A stretch of 64,000 nt of DNA from Streptosporangium amethystogenes (GTDB taxonomy: Bacteria > Actinomycetota > Actinomycetes > Streptosporangiales > Streptosporangiaceae), in the NCBI RefSeq assembly GCF_000721075.1, contig NZ_JOEQ01000026.1:1-64000 (forward strand). The letters are read 5' to 3'. The notes under the pieces were generated by a model. It worked only from the letters and a program-made list of their open reading frames with translations. It ran no database searches and was not told the DNA's origin. A program made the position numbers and the translations under genes. Of this stretch, positions 41,377 through 51,227 are shown piece after piece. Numbering within the stretch: the first letter of the stretch is position 1; every line of letters begins with the position of its first letter.

Positions 41377-43344
41377 GTGTCGGCCGTGTCAGAACTTCGT
41401 ATCACCCTCGCCGGAGCCGCGCGTGTGGTGGCGGGGGGTACGACGTACGGGGAGGCGCTGGAGGCGGACGGCCGCTCCGTGGTCGCCGCCCGGGCGGGCG
41501 GCGAGCTGAAGGACCTCGCGGCCCCGGTGGCCGAGGGCGACGTGATCGAGCCGGTCCCGGCGGACAGCCCCGACGGGCGCGCCATCATCCGCCACTCCAC
41601 CGCGCATGTCATGGCCCAGGCCGTTCAGGAGATCTTCCCCGAGGCCAGGCTGGGCATCGGCCCGCCGGTCGAGAATGGTTTCTACTACGACTTCGACGTC
41701 AAGAACCCGTTCACCCCCGACGACCTCAAGCGCATCGAGAAGCGCATGCGCGAGATCGTCAAGCAGGGTCAGCTCTTCTCCCGCAGGCCCGTCTCCGACG
41801 ACGAGGCGGCCGGGGAACTCGCCGCCGAGCCGTACAAGCTGGAGCTGATCGGCCTCAAGGGCGGGGCCGCCGACGAGGAGAGCGTCGAGGTGGGCGGCGC
41901 GGAGCTGACCATCTACGACAACCTCGACCCCAAGACCGGCGAGCTGTGCTGGAAGGACCTGTGCCGCGGCCCCCATGTGCCGACCACCCGGTCCATCCCG
42001 GCGTTCAAGCTGATGCGCACCGGTGGCGCCTACTGGCGGGGCAGCGAGAAGAACCCGCAGCTCCAGCGGATCTACGGCACCGCCTGGGAGTCGCGCGAGA
42101 AGCAGGACGAGTACCTCCACCTGCTGGTGGAGGCCGAGAAGCGCGACCACCGCAAGCTGGGCGCCGAGCTCGACCTGTTCTCCTTCCCCGACGAGCTGGG
42201 CTCGGGCCTGCCGGTCTTCCACCCCAAGGGCGGCGTGATCCGCCGCGTCATGGAGGACTACTCGCGCAAGCGGCACGAGGAGGCGGGCTACTCCTTCGTC
42301 AACACCCCGCACATCACCAAGAGCAAGCTCTACGAGATCTCCGGCCACCTCGACTGGTACAAGGACGGGATGTTCCCGGCCATGGAACTGGAGGGGGCGG
42401 AGTACTACCTCAAGCCGATGAACTGCCCGATGCACAACCTGATCTTCAGGTCCCGCGGGCGTTCCTACCGTGAGCTGCCGCTGCGGCTGTTCGAGTTCGG
42501 CACGGTCTATCGCTACGAGAAGTCCGGCGTCATCCACGGCCTGACCCGGGTGCGCGGCATGACGCAGGACGACGCGCACATCTACTGCACTCACGAGCAG
42601 ATGCGCGACGAGCTCAAGTCACTGCTGCGCTTCGTGCTCGACCTGCTCCGCGACTACGGGCTCGACGACTTCTACCTGGAGCTGTCGACCAAGGACCCGG
42701 AGAAGTTCGTCGGCCCCGACGAGGTGTGGGAGGAGGCGACCGAAACGCTGCGCGAGGTCGCCGAGTCCGAGAATCTGGAGCTCGTCCTCGACCCCGGGGG
42801 CGCCGCCTTCTACGGTCCGAAGATCTCCGTCCAGGCCCGCGACGCCATCGGCCGCACCTGGCAGATGTCGACCATCCAGCTGGACTTCAACCTGCCCGAG
42901 CTCTTCGAGCTTGAGTACCAGGCCGCCGACGGCACCCGTCAGCGTCCCGTCAAGATCCACCGCGCGCTGTTCGGCTCGATCGAACGTTTCTTCGGTGTCC
43001 TGGTCGAGCACTACGCGGGCGCGTTCCCCCCCTGGCTCGCGCCGGTCCAGGTAGTCGGCATCCCGATCGCCGAGGCACATGTGTCCTACCTTCAGGACGT
43101 CGCCAAGAAGGCTCGCGAGCGGGGCATCAGGATCGAGGTCGACGCCTCCGACGACCGGATGCAGAAGAAGATCCGCAACGCGCAGAAGTCCAAGGTGCCC
43201 TTCATGCTCCTGGCGGGCGACGAGGACATCGCAGGAGGTGCCGTCTCCTTCCGCTTCCGCAACGGCGAGCAGAAGAACGGGGTCCCGGTCGACGAGGCGA
43301 TCGCCGAGATCGTCGACGCGATCGAGCGCCGCCTCCAGGTCTGA
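41377..43344 (+). CDS. thrS: Threonyl-tRNA synthetase
   Basis: A 655-residue class II synthetase charging tRNA-Thr. Domain order: TGS (1-70), the editing SAD domain with [20 protein letters not shown] and the CxxH-like CRGPHVP, the catalytic core with motif 1 to 3 ([49 protein letters not shown]) and the C-terminal anticodon-binding domain. The GTG at 41377 follows GGGAG. The 68-base leader is too short for a T-box. It opens the conserved thrS-HIT-pgsA-PIM block found in actinobacteria such as Mycobacterium, though interrupted here. Confidence 0.95.
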   Translation: MSAVSELRITLAGAARVVAGGTTYGEALEADGRSVVAARAGGELKDLAAPVAEGDVIEPVPADSPDGRAIIRHSTAHVMAQAVQEIFPEARLGIGPPVENGFYYDFDVKNPFTPDDLKRIEKRMREIVKQGQLFSRRPVSDDEAAGELAAEPYKLELIGLKGGAADEESVEVGGAELTIYDNLDPKTGELCWKDLCRGPHVPTTRSIPAFKLMRTGGAYWRGSEKNPQLQRIYGTAWESREKQDEYLHLLVEAEKRDHRKLGAELDLFSFPDELGSGLPVFHPKGGVIRRVMEDYSRKRHEEAGYSFVNTPHITKSKLYEISGHLDWYKDGMFPAMELEGAEYYLKPMNCPMHNLIFRSRGRSYRELPLRLFEFGTVYRYEKSGVIHGLTRVRGMTQDDAHIYCTHEQMRDELKSLLRFVLDLLRDYGLDDFYLELSTKDPEKFVGPDEVWEEATETLREVAESENLELVLDPGGAAFYGPKISVQARDAIGRTWQMSTIQLDFNLPELFELEYQAADGTRQRPVKIHRALFGSIERFFGVLVEHYAGAFPPWLAPVQVVGIPIAEAHVSYLQDVAKKARERGIRIEVDASDDRMQKKIRNAQKSKVPFMLLAGDEDIAGGAVSFRFRNGEQKNGVPVDEAIAEIVDAIERRLQV

Positions 43345-43363
43345 GTCTTCTCCGAGGCGTTCC

Positions 43364-43396
43364 GGGTCCGGCTTCCCCGCTGGGGGAGCCGGACCC
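43364..43396. terminator. Strong hairpin between thrS and the Asp23-like gene
   Basis: A 15-bp stem with one G-U pair (43364-43378 with 43382-43396, GGGTCCGGCT... and complement), loop GCT, then GTTCTCTTT. It lies between two convergent genes and can serve both. Confidence 0.85.
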
Positions 43397-43422
43397 GTTC
43401 TCTTTGGCGGGGCCTGGCCCCG

Positions 43423-44079
43423 CTAGGCGTGCTTCGCGGGCTCGGCGGGTGCCTCGGGCCGGACCTCGCCCGGCAGGCGGACGTCCTCCACGTCGACGTT
43501 GACCTCGACGACCCGCATGCCGAGCATCCGGCTGACGGTCCGGGCCACGTTGGTCTTCACCTCGTTGGCCACGTCCATCACCACGTGCCCGTACTCCGCC
43601 ACGATCGACACGTCCACCGCGGCCGTACGGTCCTGCACATGGGCGCTGACGCCCCGGGGGCCGCGCCTGGCGCCGATGCCGGCCCGCTCACGCACCGGTT
43701 CCACCGCGTGGGCGGCATCGCCTCCCAGTTCGGCGACGCCCGTGACCTCAAGGGTGGCGAGGGCCGCGACCTTCTCCACCACCTCGTCCGCCACCTTGAT
43801 CCGGCCCTTCACCACGGCCGAGGACACCGGGGTGACCGGGGCCGGCGGAGAGAGGGGAGACACGGTCGCCGTTCCGGCCAGGGAGGGGGAGGGCACCTCG
43901 TCCGTTGCCGGGGTGATCGTCTCGACCACGGCCAGGACGGGCTCGCTCGTGGAGGACGCCGGCGGCTCCGTGTCGGCGGACAGGGACAGGCTGAGGGAGA
44001 ACGGGCGGGTGGGCCTGCCGCCGATCTCGGCGGGAGACGCGGTCTCCTCGGTCGGCTCCTCGACGGAGACGTCGGTCAT
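43423..44079 (-). CDS. Asp23/Gls24-family envelope stress protein
   Basis: A 218-residue protein. The C-terminal half holds the Asp23 domain (about 95-195): VKGRIKVADEVVEKVAALA, GVAELGG, VDVSIVAEYGHVVMDVANEV and VEVNVDVEDVRLPG. The N-terminal 90 residues are low-complexity Pro/Ser/Thr/Glu-rich. Firmicute Asp23 binds a membrane anchor and aids cell-wall homeostasis; in actinomycetes the role is less known. The start at 44079 follows GAGGAG. It is convergent with thrS and divergent from the HIT gene. Confidence 0.82.
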   Translation of the reverse strand: MTDVSVEEPTEETASPAEIGGRPTRPFSLSLSLSADTEPPASSTSEPVLAVVETITPATDEVPSPSLAGTATVSPLSPPAPVTPVSSAVVKGRIKVADEVVEKVAALATLEVTGVAELGGDAAHAVEPVRERAGIGARRGPRGVSAHVQDRTAAVDVSIVAEYGHVVMDVANEVKTNVARTVSRMLGMRVVEVNVDVEDVRLPGEVRPEAPAEPAKHA

Positions 44080-44262
44080 GGGTACTCCTCGGCTGTCGGT
44101 GGTCTTGCTGGGGGATTCTGCCGGAAATTTGCGGCATTCGTCCGTTAATACGGTGAGATATAGATCAAGATCCCGTCCAGCCGCCGGATCCCGGCCGCTT
44201 CCGGTGCCCCGGCGGGGGAGGCGCCAGACCGAAGGGATCGGCTTGGCAATATGCTGGCGACC

Positions 44263-44814
44263 ATGAGCAACGAGCCGGAGGCGCAGTACGGAGCGGGAAC
44301 ACCGGACGCGTTCCAGAGACTCTGGACTCCACACCGGATGGCCTACATCAAGGGGGCCAGCAAACCGACGGGTTCGGGCTCCGAGGACGGCTGCCCGTTC
44401 TGCGAGATCCCCCAGATGAGCGACGAGGACGGCCTGATCGTCGCCCGAGGTGACGCGGTCTTCGCGCTGCTCAACCTCTACCCGTACAACTCCGGCCATC
44501 TGATGGTCTGCCCCTACCGCCACGTGCCGGACTACGCGGACCTGGACGAGGCAGAGACCACCGAGCTCGCCGACTTCACCAAACGGGCGCTGGTCGCCCT
44601 GCGCAAGGCCAGCGGCGCGCAGGGTTTCAACGTGGGCATGAACCTGGGTGGTGTGGCGGGCGCCGGGATCGCCGCCCACCTTCACCAGCACGTGGTGCCC
44701 CGCTGGGGCGGCGACACCAACTTCATGCCCGTCGTCGGCCAGACCAGGGTGCTTCCTCAGCTGCTGCGTGACACCAGGGAACTGCTCGCCGGCTCCTGGC
44801 CCGCGTCGTCGTAG
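44263..44814 (+). CDS. HIT-domain protein (Ap4A phosphorylase-type)
   Basis: A 183-residue histidine-triad protein of the Rv2613c-like group, which phosphorolyses diadenosine tetraphosphate. The zinc-type CPFCEIPQ, LNLYPYNSGHLMVCPYRH and the HIT motif HLHQHVVPRW are all present. ATG 44263 (MSNEPEAQYG) matches the family N-terminus better than the upstream ATG at 44251. It lies 7 bases after TATGCT (44250-44255), so the message may be leaderless. In other actinobacteria this gene directly precedes pgsA; here about 6.4 kb intervene. Its last 58 bases overlap the convergent membrane-protein gene. Confidence 0.9.
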   Translation: MSNEPEAQYGAGTPDAFQRLWTPHRMAYIKGASKPTGSGSEDGCPFCEIPQMSDEDGLIVARGDAVFALLNLYPYNSGHLMVCPYRHVPDYADLDEAETTELADFTKRALVALRKASGAQGFNVGMNLGGVAGAGIAAHLHQHVVPRWGGDTNFMPVVGQTRVLPQLLRDTRELLAGSWPASS

Positions 44815-46871
44815 CGCGGGGCTCCGCCCAAGGTCCTGATGCCCACCGACAGTGTCAGCGGCACGGCGAGCGCCAGTGCCATGGAGAGCACCGCGGCCCC
44901 CGAGTCGTTGACCAGCATGCCGACCACCCCGCTGACCAGGGTGCCGATCAACCCGGCCCGCAGCGCGGGGGAGTGCGCGAACGCGGCGGGCAGCACTCCC
45001 GCGGTCGCCTGCTCCGGCCGTAGCAGCGCGTAGACGAGGAACGCCAACGCGGCGATCACGACCGGCATCAGGTTGGGGTTGAGCAGTGTGCCCAGCATCG
45101 CGCCGAGTTTGCGGCCGATCACCTCCGTGGCCTCGCCGGTGAGCACCTGGCCGACGAAGCGCCCCAGGTGCGTCTGGAAAGCCGGCGGGCGCAGGTAGTC
45201 GAGGTAGGCGATGCCCATCACGGTGACGCCGCCCGCCACGCAGAACGCGCCCAGCTTGACGATCGAGACCCGCCTGCCCGCGATCAGCAGTGCGGTCACC
45301 GCGATCCCCGGCACGAACGCGATCACGCCGCCGAAGTCGCTGCCCACGCCCGGCCAGCCGCCCAGGATCATCGCGAAGCCGCCCAGCACCGCCACGACGG
45401 CGACCGCCGCACCCGTGTGGCCGCCGCGCGTCAGCCGGTGCGCGATCGTGGCGGCCAGCAGCAGCACCGAGGTGGCGAAGAGCGCGAAGGGGATGTTACC
45501 CAGGCCGTAGTAGCGGGCCCCGACCACGGCGCTGTAGCCCATCACACTGTTGAGCTGCAGGGTCGTCCCGGTCAACAGGTCGCCCGCGAGTACCGCCGCG
45601 GTCACCCCGGCCACCACCGCCAGCGGTCCGAGCGGGGCGCGCCGCCATGGCCCCGCCAGCGCCACCGCGGTCAGCAGCAGCGCGCATCCGACGATTCCGC
45701 CGACCAGTGCGAGCAGCGGCGTCCGTACGTCCTGCCAGGGGGTGAGGTTCACCAGGTACGTCGAGGTGGGCACCGAGGCCAGTGCCACCGCGGCCACGCG
45801 CATGCGCCTCAGCCCGCGCCTGCGGCGCAGCAGCAGGAACGCGGTCAGGTAGAAGGCGACCTGCAGCACGGCGACCGAGGTGAAGAAGACGCCGCCCACG
45901 TTCCTGATCGTCTGCCCGGCGACGTCGGCCCTTTCCAGGTCGGTCCGCGCGGCCTCGACGGTGCCGGCCCGCCTCTCGCTCGCCTGCCAGGGGAGCCCGA
46001 CCATGCCCGGCGGTGCCTCGACGCCGGCCAGGGAGAGCATCGTCGCGGTGACATCCGGCAGGATCGTGATGTCGTCGCGGTGGGTGGAGGCCGCTCCCAG
46101 GAAGCGGCCGGAGAGGTCTCCGTCGCGCATCATGGCCACCCGAAGGTGCGGGTCGACGCCGTGGTCGGACAGGCCCGCCAGCAGCACGCGCGCATCCTTG
46201 GGCAGCACGCTCAGCACCGCCCCCGCCTTGGCGTCGGCCAGGCGCAGCGCCGCCGTCCGCTGTTGCGGGGGGAGCCGCTCCTCGACCTTGGGCAGTCGTC
46301 CGCCGGTGATGTAGGGCCTGATCAGATCGTCGACGTCGACGGCGATCACGCGGCACCTGGTGAGCACTCCTGAGCGGATCTGCGCGGGGGAGGGAGCGTA
46401 CACGTCGACCCTGCCCGATCTGTCGGCCAGCGCCAGCGCGGCCCCCGGGCCGATCGCCAGCGTGCACTCCCCGGCGGCGTGCACGGCCTCACCGAGGGCG
46501 CCCGCGTTGCGCTGCCCGGCGACGTCACGCAGGTACCCGTAGCCGGGGATGACGGCACCCGTTTTGTCGGCCTCGGGTAGCGGGGGGAGCCCGCAGCCGT
46601 AGCCGACCGCGGACCTCAACCCGGCCGAGATCGTCAGCCACCCGTCATAGGGGCAGGTCACCCGGCCCACCGCGCGGACCGACAGCGAGCCGATCGCGCT
46701 CTGCGTGGCCAGACGCCACAGATTCGGGGTGCCACCGGGGCTGAGGTCGCTCCACTGCAGACCAGGAATGCCGATCAGCACCACCCGTCCGTCCACCCGT
46801 GTCGCGGACTGCGCGACACCTGGCCACAGCAAGCCCAGGACCAGTGCAAACGCGAAAAGCGTCCGCTTCAC
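44757..46871 (-). CDS. Actinobacterial membrane protein with alkaline-phosphatase-like extracellular domain
   Basis: A 704-residue protein. After a signal-like N-terminus (VKRTLFAFALVLGLLWPGVA) comes an extracellular domain of about 310 residues with the layout of phosphodiesterase/alkaline-phosphatase-like proteins (VVLIGIPGLQWSDL, GLSDHGVDPHLRVA, ILPDVTATMLSLAGVEAPPG). About ten membrane helices fill the rest (340-680). Conserved in actinobacteria without an assigned function, to my knowledge. The GTG at 46871 lies 6 bases after GGGGAGG, better than the TTG 3 bases upstream. The 3' end overlaps the convergent HIT gene by 58 bases, so the tail may be a poorly conserved extension. Confidence 0.8.
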   Translation of the reverse strand: MKRTLFAFALVLGLLWPGVAQSATRVDGRVVLIGIPGLQWSDLSPGGTPNLWRLATQSAIGSLSVRAVGRVTCPYDGWLTISAGLRSAVGYGCGLPPLPEADKTGAVIPGYGYLRDVAGQRNAGALGEAVHAAGECTLAIGPGAALALADRSGRVDVYAPSPAQIRSGVLTRCRVIAVDVDDLIRPYITGGRLPKVEERLPPQQRTAALRLADAKAGAVLSVLPKDARVLLAGLSDHGVDPHLRVAMMRDGDLSGRFLGAASTHRDDITILPDVTATMLSLAGVEAPPGMVGLPWQASERRAGTVEAARTDLERADVAGQTIRNVGGVFFTSVAVLQVAFYLTAFLLLRRRRGLRRMRVAAVALASVPTSTYLVNLTPWQDVRTPLLALVGGIVGCALLLTAVALAGPWRRAPLGPLAVVAGVTAAVLAGDLLTGTTLQLNSVMGYSAVVGARYYGLGNIPFALFATSVLLLAATIAHRLTRGGHTGAAVAVVAVLGGFAMILGGWPGVGSDFGGVIAFVPGIAVTALLIAGRRVSIVKLGAFCVAGGVTVMGIAYLDYLRPPAFQTHLGRFVGQVLTGEATEVIGRKLGAMLGTLLNPNLMPVVIAALAFLVYALLRPEQATAGVLPAAFAHSPALRAGLIGTLVSGVVGMLVNDSGAAVLSMALALAVPLTLSVGIRTLGGAPRYDDAGQEPASSSLVSRSS

Positions 46872-47015
46872 CAACGACCTCCCCTTTAACTTCTGCCAGG
46901 TGCTGGCACCGTAAGGGAAGATCGTGTCACGGGTCCAGCGAATCCGGAGGCAGGCCGCGGGGGTACCGGGGCGCTCATCGCCTCGTCTTGCCCGTCTCCG
47001 GACACGTCCACGCCC

Positions 47016-47059
47016 ACGCCCACGCCCGCACGGACACGTGTCCGTGCGGGCGTGGGCGT
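47016..47059. terminator. 44-base perfect palindrome, terminator
   Basis: A perfect inverted repeat with 22-bp arms and no loop bases beyond the centre (core CGGACACGTGTCCG, flanked by the CGCCCACGCC/GGCGTGGGCG repeat type), followed by TTTCC. It lies downstream of the GH10-like gene on the minus strand and upstream of the membrane-protein gene, where it would stop read-through. Confidence 0.8.
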
Positions 47060-47072
47060 TTCCAGGGGGGGA

Positions 47073-48659
47073 TCAGGTCCCGGTGGGGACGCTCTCGTTC
47101 TGCAGGCGGTCCAGGGCGGTGACCAGGTAGGTACCGCCGCCCGCCGTGGTGAAGGTCTGGCGGTCGCCGTCCACCGCGGGCACGACCGCGACCAGGTTGC
47201 GGGCGTCGGCGGTGGCGCACTCACCCGGCTTGCCGGAGGCGATCCGGTAGACCGCGTACGAGCGGGCCTCCGGGGAGCTCTTCCAGCTGAGCGAGGTGCC
47301 CTGGAGCCGCAGGTCCGCGGGCGCGGGCAGGGACCGCCCGCCGAGGTCCTTGATCAGCGGCAGCAGTGCCGGACGCGGGTAGTGGCTCTTGACGATGCGG
47401 TCCAGCACGCCCAGGGGGTTGGTGGACAGCTGCTTGGCGTTGAAGTAGACGTCGCCGGAGACCTGCTTGTGCTTGCGATTCCGGGTGAGGTGGGAGGGCA
47501 GCTCGCCGGGCCTGGTCCAGGCGGGGGTGTCGGTGGCGCCGACCCGGTACAGGGCCTGGCCGATGTAGAGGTGTACGTCGGTGCCCTTGACCTCGTTCGC
47601 CCACCAAGGCATCAGCACGTCGTAGTCGGCGGCCCTGAAGTCGCGCGGCCAGTAGAGCTGCGGGATGACGTAGTCGACGGTGCCCTTGCGGATCCAGTGG
47701 CGGGCGTCGGCGTAGATGGAGTCGTACGCCGACATGCCGCCGGTGGCCGAGCCGGTGGGATCCTCGGACTTGTTGCGCCAGATCCCGAACGGGCTGACGC
47801 CGAACTTCACGCTGCCCCTGACCTCGTGCACCGCCTTGTCGACCTGCGCGATCAGCTTGTTGACGTTGGCGCGACGCCAGTCGGCGAGCTTGGCGCCCTT
47901 GCCGTACTTGGCGAAGGCGGCGTCGTCGGCGAACCTCGCGTTCCCCGACGGGTAGGGGTAGAAGTAGTCGTCGAAGTGGACCCCGTCGACGTCGTAGCGG
48001 GTCACCACGTCCTTGACGACCTTGGTGACGTGGTCGCGGACCTCGGGCAGGCCGGGGTTGTAGTAGGCCTGGTCGCCGTGTTTGACGATCCAGCCGGGGT
48101 GGACCCGGGCGGGGTGGTTCGCGGGCAGCCTGGACAGGTCGCCGTCGGAGGAGGCGCGGTAGGGGTTGAACCACGCATGGAACTCCAGGCCGCGCCGATG
48201 GGCCTCGGCGACGAGGAAGGGCAGCGGGTCCCAACCGGGGTCCTTGCCCGCGGTGCCGGTCAGATACTGCGACCACGGCTCCAGGTTCGACCTGTACAGC
48301 GCGTCGGAGGCCGGGCGGACCTGGACGAACACCGCGTTGAGCCGCCGCTTGACCGCGTTGTCGAGGATCCTGACGTACTCCGCCTGCTGCCGGGCGGCGG
48401 ACAGGCCGGTCCGCGAGGGCCAGTCGATGTTCTTGACCGTGGCGATCCACACCCCGCGCAGCTGCCGCTTGGGGTATCTCACATCCACCGGGCACTGTGC
48501 CGAGGCGGAGGTCGTCGCACCTGCCGTTTCGGCCGAGACCGCCGAGCTCTTGGCGGCCTTGGGCCGGGTCGGCGCGGTGTCGGGGCCGAAGGTGTATGCG
48601 GCACCCGTGGTCAGAACGGCGAGGGCGGCAGCGGCCAGAAGAGGGCGTCCGTTTCGCAT
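47073..48659 (-). CDS. Secreted GH10-like (GHL10/YddW family) glycosidase
   Basis: A 528-residue exported protein. A signal peptide (MRNGRPLLAAAALAVLTTG) and short linker precede the GHL10 barrel (about 65-400): QLRGVWIATVKNIDWPSRTG, LNAVFVQVRPASDALY, GLEFHAWFNPYRAS, YDVDGVHFDDYFYPYP and FGVSPFGIWRN. A beta-sandwich, possibly fibronectin-like, ends the protein (about 440-528, LSWKSSPEARSYAVYRI). Members are glycoside hydrolase-like and linked to cell-wall glycan cleavage (YddW/DigH denuded-glycan hydrolases), which fits an envelope role. The ATG at 48659 is the only start giving the signal peptide. A monocistronic minus-strand gene. Confidence 0.85.
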   Translation of the reverse strand: MRNGRPLLAAAALAVLTTGAAYTFGPDTAPTRPKAAKSSAVSAETAGATTSASAQCPVDVRYPKRQLRGVWIATVKNIDWPSRTGLSAARQQAEYVRILDNAVKRRLNAVFVQVRPASDALYRSNLEPWSQYLTGTAGKDPGWDPLPFLVAEAHRRGLEFHAWFNPYRASSDGDLSRLPANHPARVHPGWIVKHGDQAYYNPGLPEVRDHVTKVVKDVVTRYDVDGVHFDDYFYPYPSGNARFADDAAFAKYGKGAKLADWRRANVNKLIAQVDKAVHEVRGSVKFGVSPFGIWRNKSEDPTGSATGGMSAYDSIYADARHWIRKGTVDYVIPQLYWPRDFRAADYDVLMPWWANEVKGTDVHLYIGQALYRVGATDTPAWTRPGELPSHLTRNRKHKQVSGDVYFNAKQLSTNPLGVLDRIVKSHYPRPALLPLIKDLGGRSLPAPADLRLQGTSLSWKSSPEARSYAVYRIASGKPGECATADARNLVAVVPAVDGDRQTFTTAGGGTYLVTALDRLQNESVPTGT

Positions 48660-48818
48660 GGTTCCCAAGTCTGGCACCTGGACCGGTGTGCTCTGACCGG
48701 AAAAAAGAAATCGTTTCGTGATTACTTTGTTATGCAAGTGCGCACTGGGAGGCGTGTGTCCGATGGGGTGCGTCCACCTGGTGGCGGCGTGCCGCCGGGC
48801 ACACGCCTCATCGCCCGG

Positions 48819-50951
48819 TCAGCCGGTGACCTTCTCCACCAGATGTGACGGGAGCGGCTCGTAGCGCAGGAAGACCCGCTGGAACGTCCCCGTGCCGTGT
48901 GACATCGATCTCAGATCGATCGAGTACCGGGTGATCTCCAGCTCGGGCACCTCGGCCCTGACCAGGGTACGTCCCACGCCCACCGGCTCCGTGCCGAGCA
49001 CGCGGCCCCTGCGTGAGGAAAGGTCGGACATCACCGCGCCCACGTGCTCGTCGGAGACCAGCACGGACACCTCGTCGACAGGTTCGAGCAGCAGGGTGGG
49101 CACCTTGGTCGCGGCCTCCTTCAGCGCGAGCGCCCCGGCGATCTGGAAGGCCATGTCGGAGGAGTCGACCGAGTGGGCCTTGCCGTCGTACAGCGTCACC
49201 CGCACGTCCACCATGGGGTAGCCGGCGAGGACCCCGCGCTGCATCTGGGTGCGTACGCCCTTCTCCACCGAGGGGATGAACTGGCGCGGCACCACGCCGC
49301 CGACGATCTTGTCCACGAACTCGAAGCCGCCACCGGACGGCAGGGGCTCGACCTCCAGGTGGCAGACGGCGAACTGGCCGTGGCCGCCGGTCTGCTTGAC
49401 GTTGCGGCCCAGGGCCTGGCAGCGGCCGCCGAAGGTCTCCCTGAGCGGCACCCGCAGCTCGATCTTCTCCACCTCCACGCCGTGCCGCTTGCTCAGCCGC
49501 TCCAGCAGCACGTCGGTGTGGGCCTCGCCCATGCACCACAGCACGAGCTGGCGGGTCTCGGGGTTGTTCTCCAGCCGGAGTGTCGGGTCCTCGGCGACCA
49601 GCCGCTGCAGCGCCTGGCTCAGCTTGTCGTCATCCGCCTTGGACTTGGGCTGGATCGCCACCGGCAGCAGTGGCTCCGGCATCGTCCAGGCCTTCATCAC
49701 CAGTGGGTTCTCCCGGTCCGACAGGGTGTCGCCGGTCTCCGCGCGCGACAGTTTGGCCACCGCCGCGATGTCTCCGGCCACGCACTTGGCGGTCGTCCGC
49801 TGGAGCTTGCCCAGCGGCGAGGAGAGCGCTCCGATGCGCTCGTCCACATCGTGGTCCTCGTGCCCGCGGTCGGCCAGGCCGTGCCCCGAGACGTGCACCG
49901 TCATGTCGGGGCGCAGCGTGCCGGAGAAGACCCGCACCAGACTGATCCGGCCCACGTACGGATCGCTGGTCGTCTTGACGATCTCCGCGACCAGCGGTCC
50001 GTCGGGGTCACAGGTGATGCCGGCGACGGGCCGGCCGTCGATCGAGGTGATCTCCGGCATCGGGTGCTCAGGCGGCGAGGGGAAGCCCTGGGTGATGAGC
50101 TCCAGGACCTCCAGCGCGCCCACGCCGGTCCCCGCGGCCAGCACAGGGTAGAAGCCGCCGCGCGCGACGGCCTTCTCCAGGTCCCCGATGAGGGCCTTGG
50201 TGTCGATCTCCTCGCCGGAGAGGTAACGGTCCATCAGGGACTCGTCCTCGCTCTCCTGGATGACGCCCTCGATCAGGGTGCCCCGGTAGATCTCGATCTG
50301 GTCGGCGTAGGCCGGGCCCGGGGAGTTCTCCGTCCTGGTGCCGGTCGCGTAGTTGTAGAACTTCTGGCTCAGCAGCCCGATCAGGCCGTTCACCTTGCCG
50401 TTGGTCACCACCGGCAGGTACAGCGGCGAGACGCCGTCGCCGAAGGCCTCCTGGCAGGCGGCGAGGACGTCCTCGAAGTTCGCCCGCTGGTGGTCGATCT
50501 TGGTGATCACGACCGCGCGGGGCATCCCGACCGCCGCGCACTCCTCCCAGAGCATCCTGGTCAGGCCGTCCACGCCCTCGACGGCCGAGACGACGAACAG
50601 CGCCGCGTCGGCCGCGCGCAACCCGGCGCGCAGGTCGCCGGCGAAGTCGGCGTAGCCGGGTGTGTCCAGCAGGTTGATTTTGATGTCGTTATGGATCACG
50701 GGGGCCACGGTGAGGTTCACCGAGCGCTGCTGGCGCACCTCGACCTCGTCGAAGTCGCTGGCCGTCGTGCCGTCCTCGACCCGGCCGGGACGCTGGACGG
50801 TCTTGGTCGCGGCCAGCAGCGCCTCCACGAGCGTTGTCTTCCCTGCACCGGAATGGCCGACCAGCGCGACGTTTCTTATCTTGTCCGGCTGATCGACCGT
50901 GGGTGCCCTCCCCGCGGCTCCCGCTGTTCCGCCGGTTGCTCTCTCCGCCAC
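48819..50951 (-). CDS. EF-G-like GTPase (EF-G2 paralogue)
   Basis: A 710-residue translational GTPase related to elongation factor G, with G1 VGHSGAGKTTLVEAL, G3 LLDTPGYADFAGDL and G4 ITKIDHQ, domain II, and the G' and IV-V domains (VDKIVGGVVPRQFIPSVEKG, RRGRVLGTEPVGVGRTLVRA). It is shorter and more divergent than the canonical fusA product; family knowledge labels this type EF-G2, of unclear function in actinobacteria. Ribosomal protein genes are absent. The GTG at 50951 follows GGGAGGCGAT. It stands alone, divergent from pgsA. Confidence 0.87.
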   Translation of the reverse strand: MAERATGGTAGAAGRAPTVDQPDKIRNVALVGHSGAGKTTLVEALLAATKTVQRPGRVEDGTTASDFDEVEVRQQRSVNLTVAPVIHNDIKINLLDTPGYADFAGDLRAGLRAADAALFVVSAVEGVDGLTRMLWEECAAVGMPRAVVITKIDHQRANFEDVLAACQEAFGDGVSPLYLPVVTNGKVNGLIGLLSQKFYNYATGTRTENSPGPAYADQIEIYRGTLIEGVIQESEDESLMDRYLSGEEIDTKALIGDLEKAVARGGFYPVLAAGTGVGALEVLELITQGFPSPPEHPMPEITSIDGRPVAGITCDPDGPLVAEIVKTTSDPYVGRISLVRVFSGTLRPDMTVHVSGHGLADRGHEDHDVDERIGALSSPLGKLQRTTAKCVAGDIAAVAKLSRAETGDTLSDRENPLVMKAWTMPEPLLPVAIQPKSKADDDKLSQALQRLVAEDPTLRLENNPETRQLVLWCMGEAHTDVLLERLSKRHGVEVEKIELRVPLRETFGGRCQALGRNVKQTGGHGQFAVCHLEVEPLPSGGGFEFVDKIVGGVVPRQFIPSVEKGVRTQMQRGVLAGYPMVDVRVTLYDGKAHSVDSSDMAFQIAGALALKEAATKVPTLLLEPVDEVSVLVSDEHVGAVMSDLSSRRGRVLGTEPVGVGRTLVRAEVPELEITRYSIDLRSMSHGTGTFQRVFLRYEPLPSHLVEKVTG

Positions 50952-51076
50952 ATCGCCTCCCGCGTCGTTGCCGAAGGGGCGCGGCCTGGTGGGACCACAC
51001 CCTCGCCGATCCGCTGCCGCGTCCATACACCGCACGGACGCGGTGTGTTCACCAAATACCCATGTGGCGAATATCA

Positions 51077-51108
51077 CAAGAGGGGTGAGGCGATCCTCTT
51101 GCGAGAGG
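51077..51108 (+). promoter_or_regulatory. Alternative hairpins in the EF-G2/pgsA intergenic region
   Basis: CCTCTTG (51095-51101) can pair with CAAGAGG upstream (51077-51083), or its CCTCT with AGAGG downstream (51104-51108). The pairings are mutually exclusive. This may be a control element for a transcript reading toward pgsA, or chance. Confidence 0.2.
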
Positions 51109-51227
51109 GAAGTCTGATCGCTAAGTGTCCGATCCTCCTCCGGAGAGCTCCCGCCGTACCGGCAACGCCCTGCCACACGGCTCGCCGATGCGCGCTCGCA
51201 GGCCGGGTGGCCTACGATCGGAGCGCG

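Noticed and set aside
49044..51227. Very long plus-strand frame antisense to the EF-G paralogue, continuous with pgsA
   Set aside because: Only the part from 51228 has family similarity. Upstream the frame is a shadow of the EF-G-like gene.
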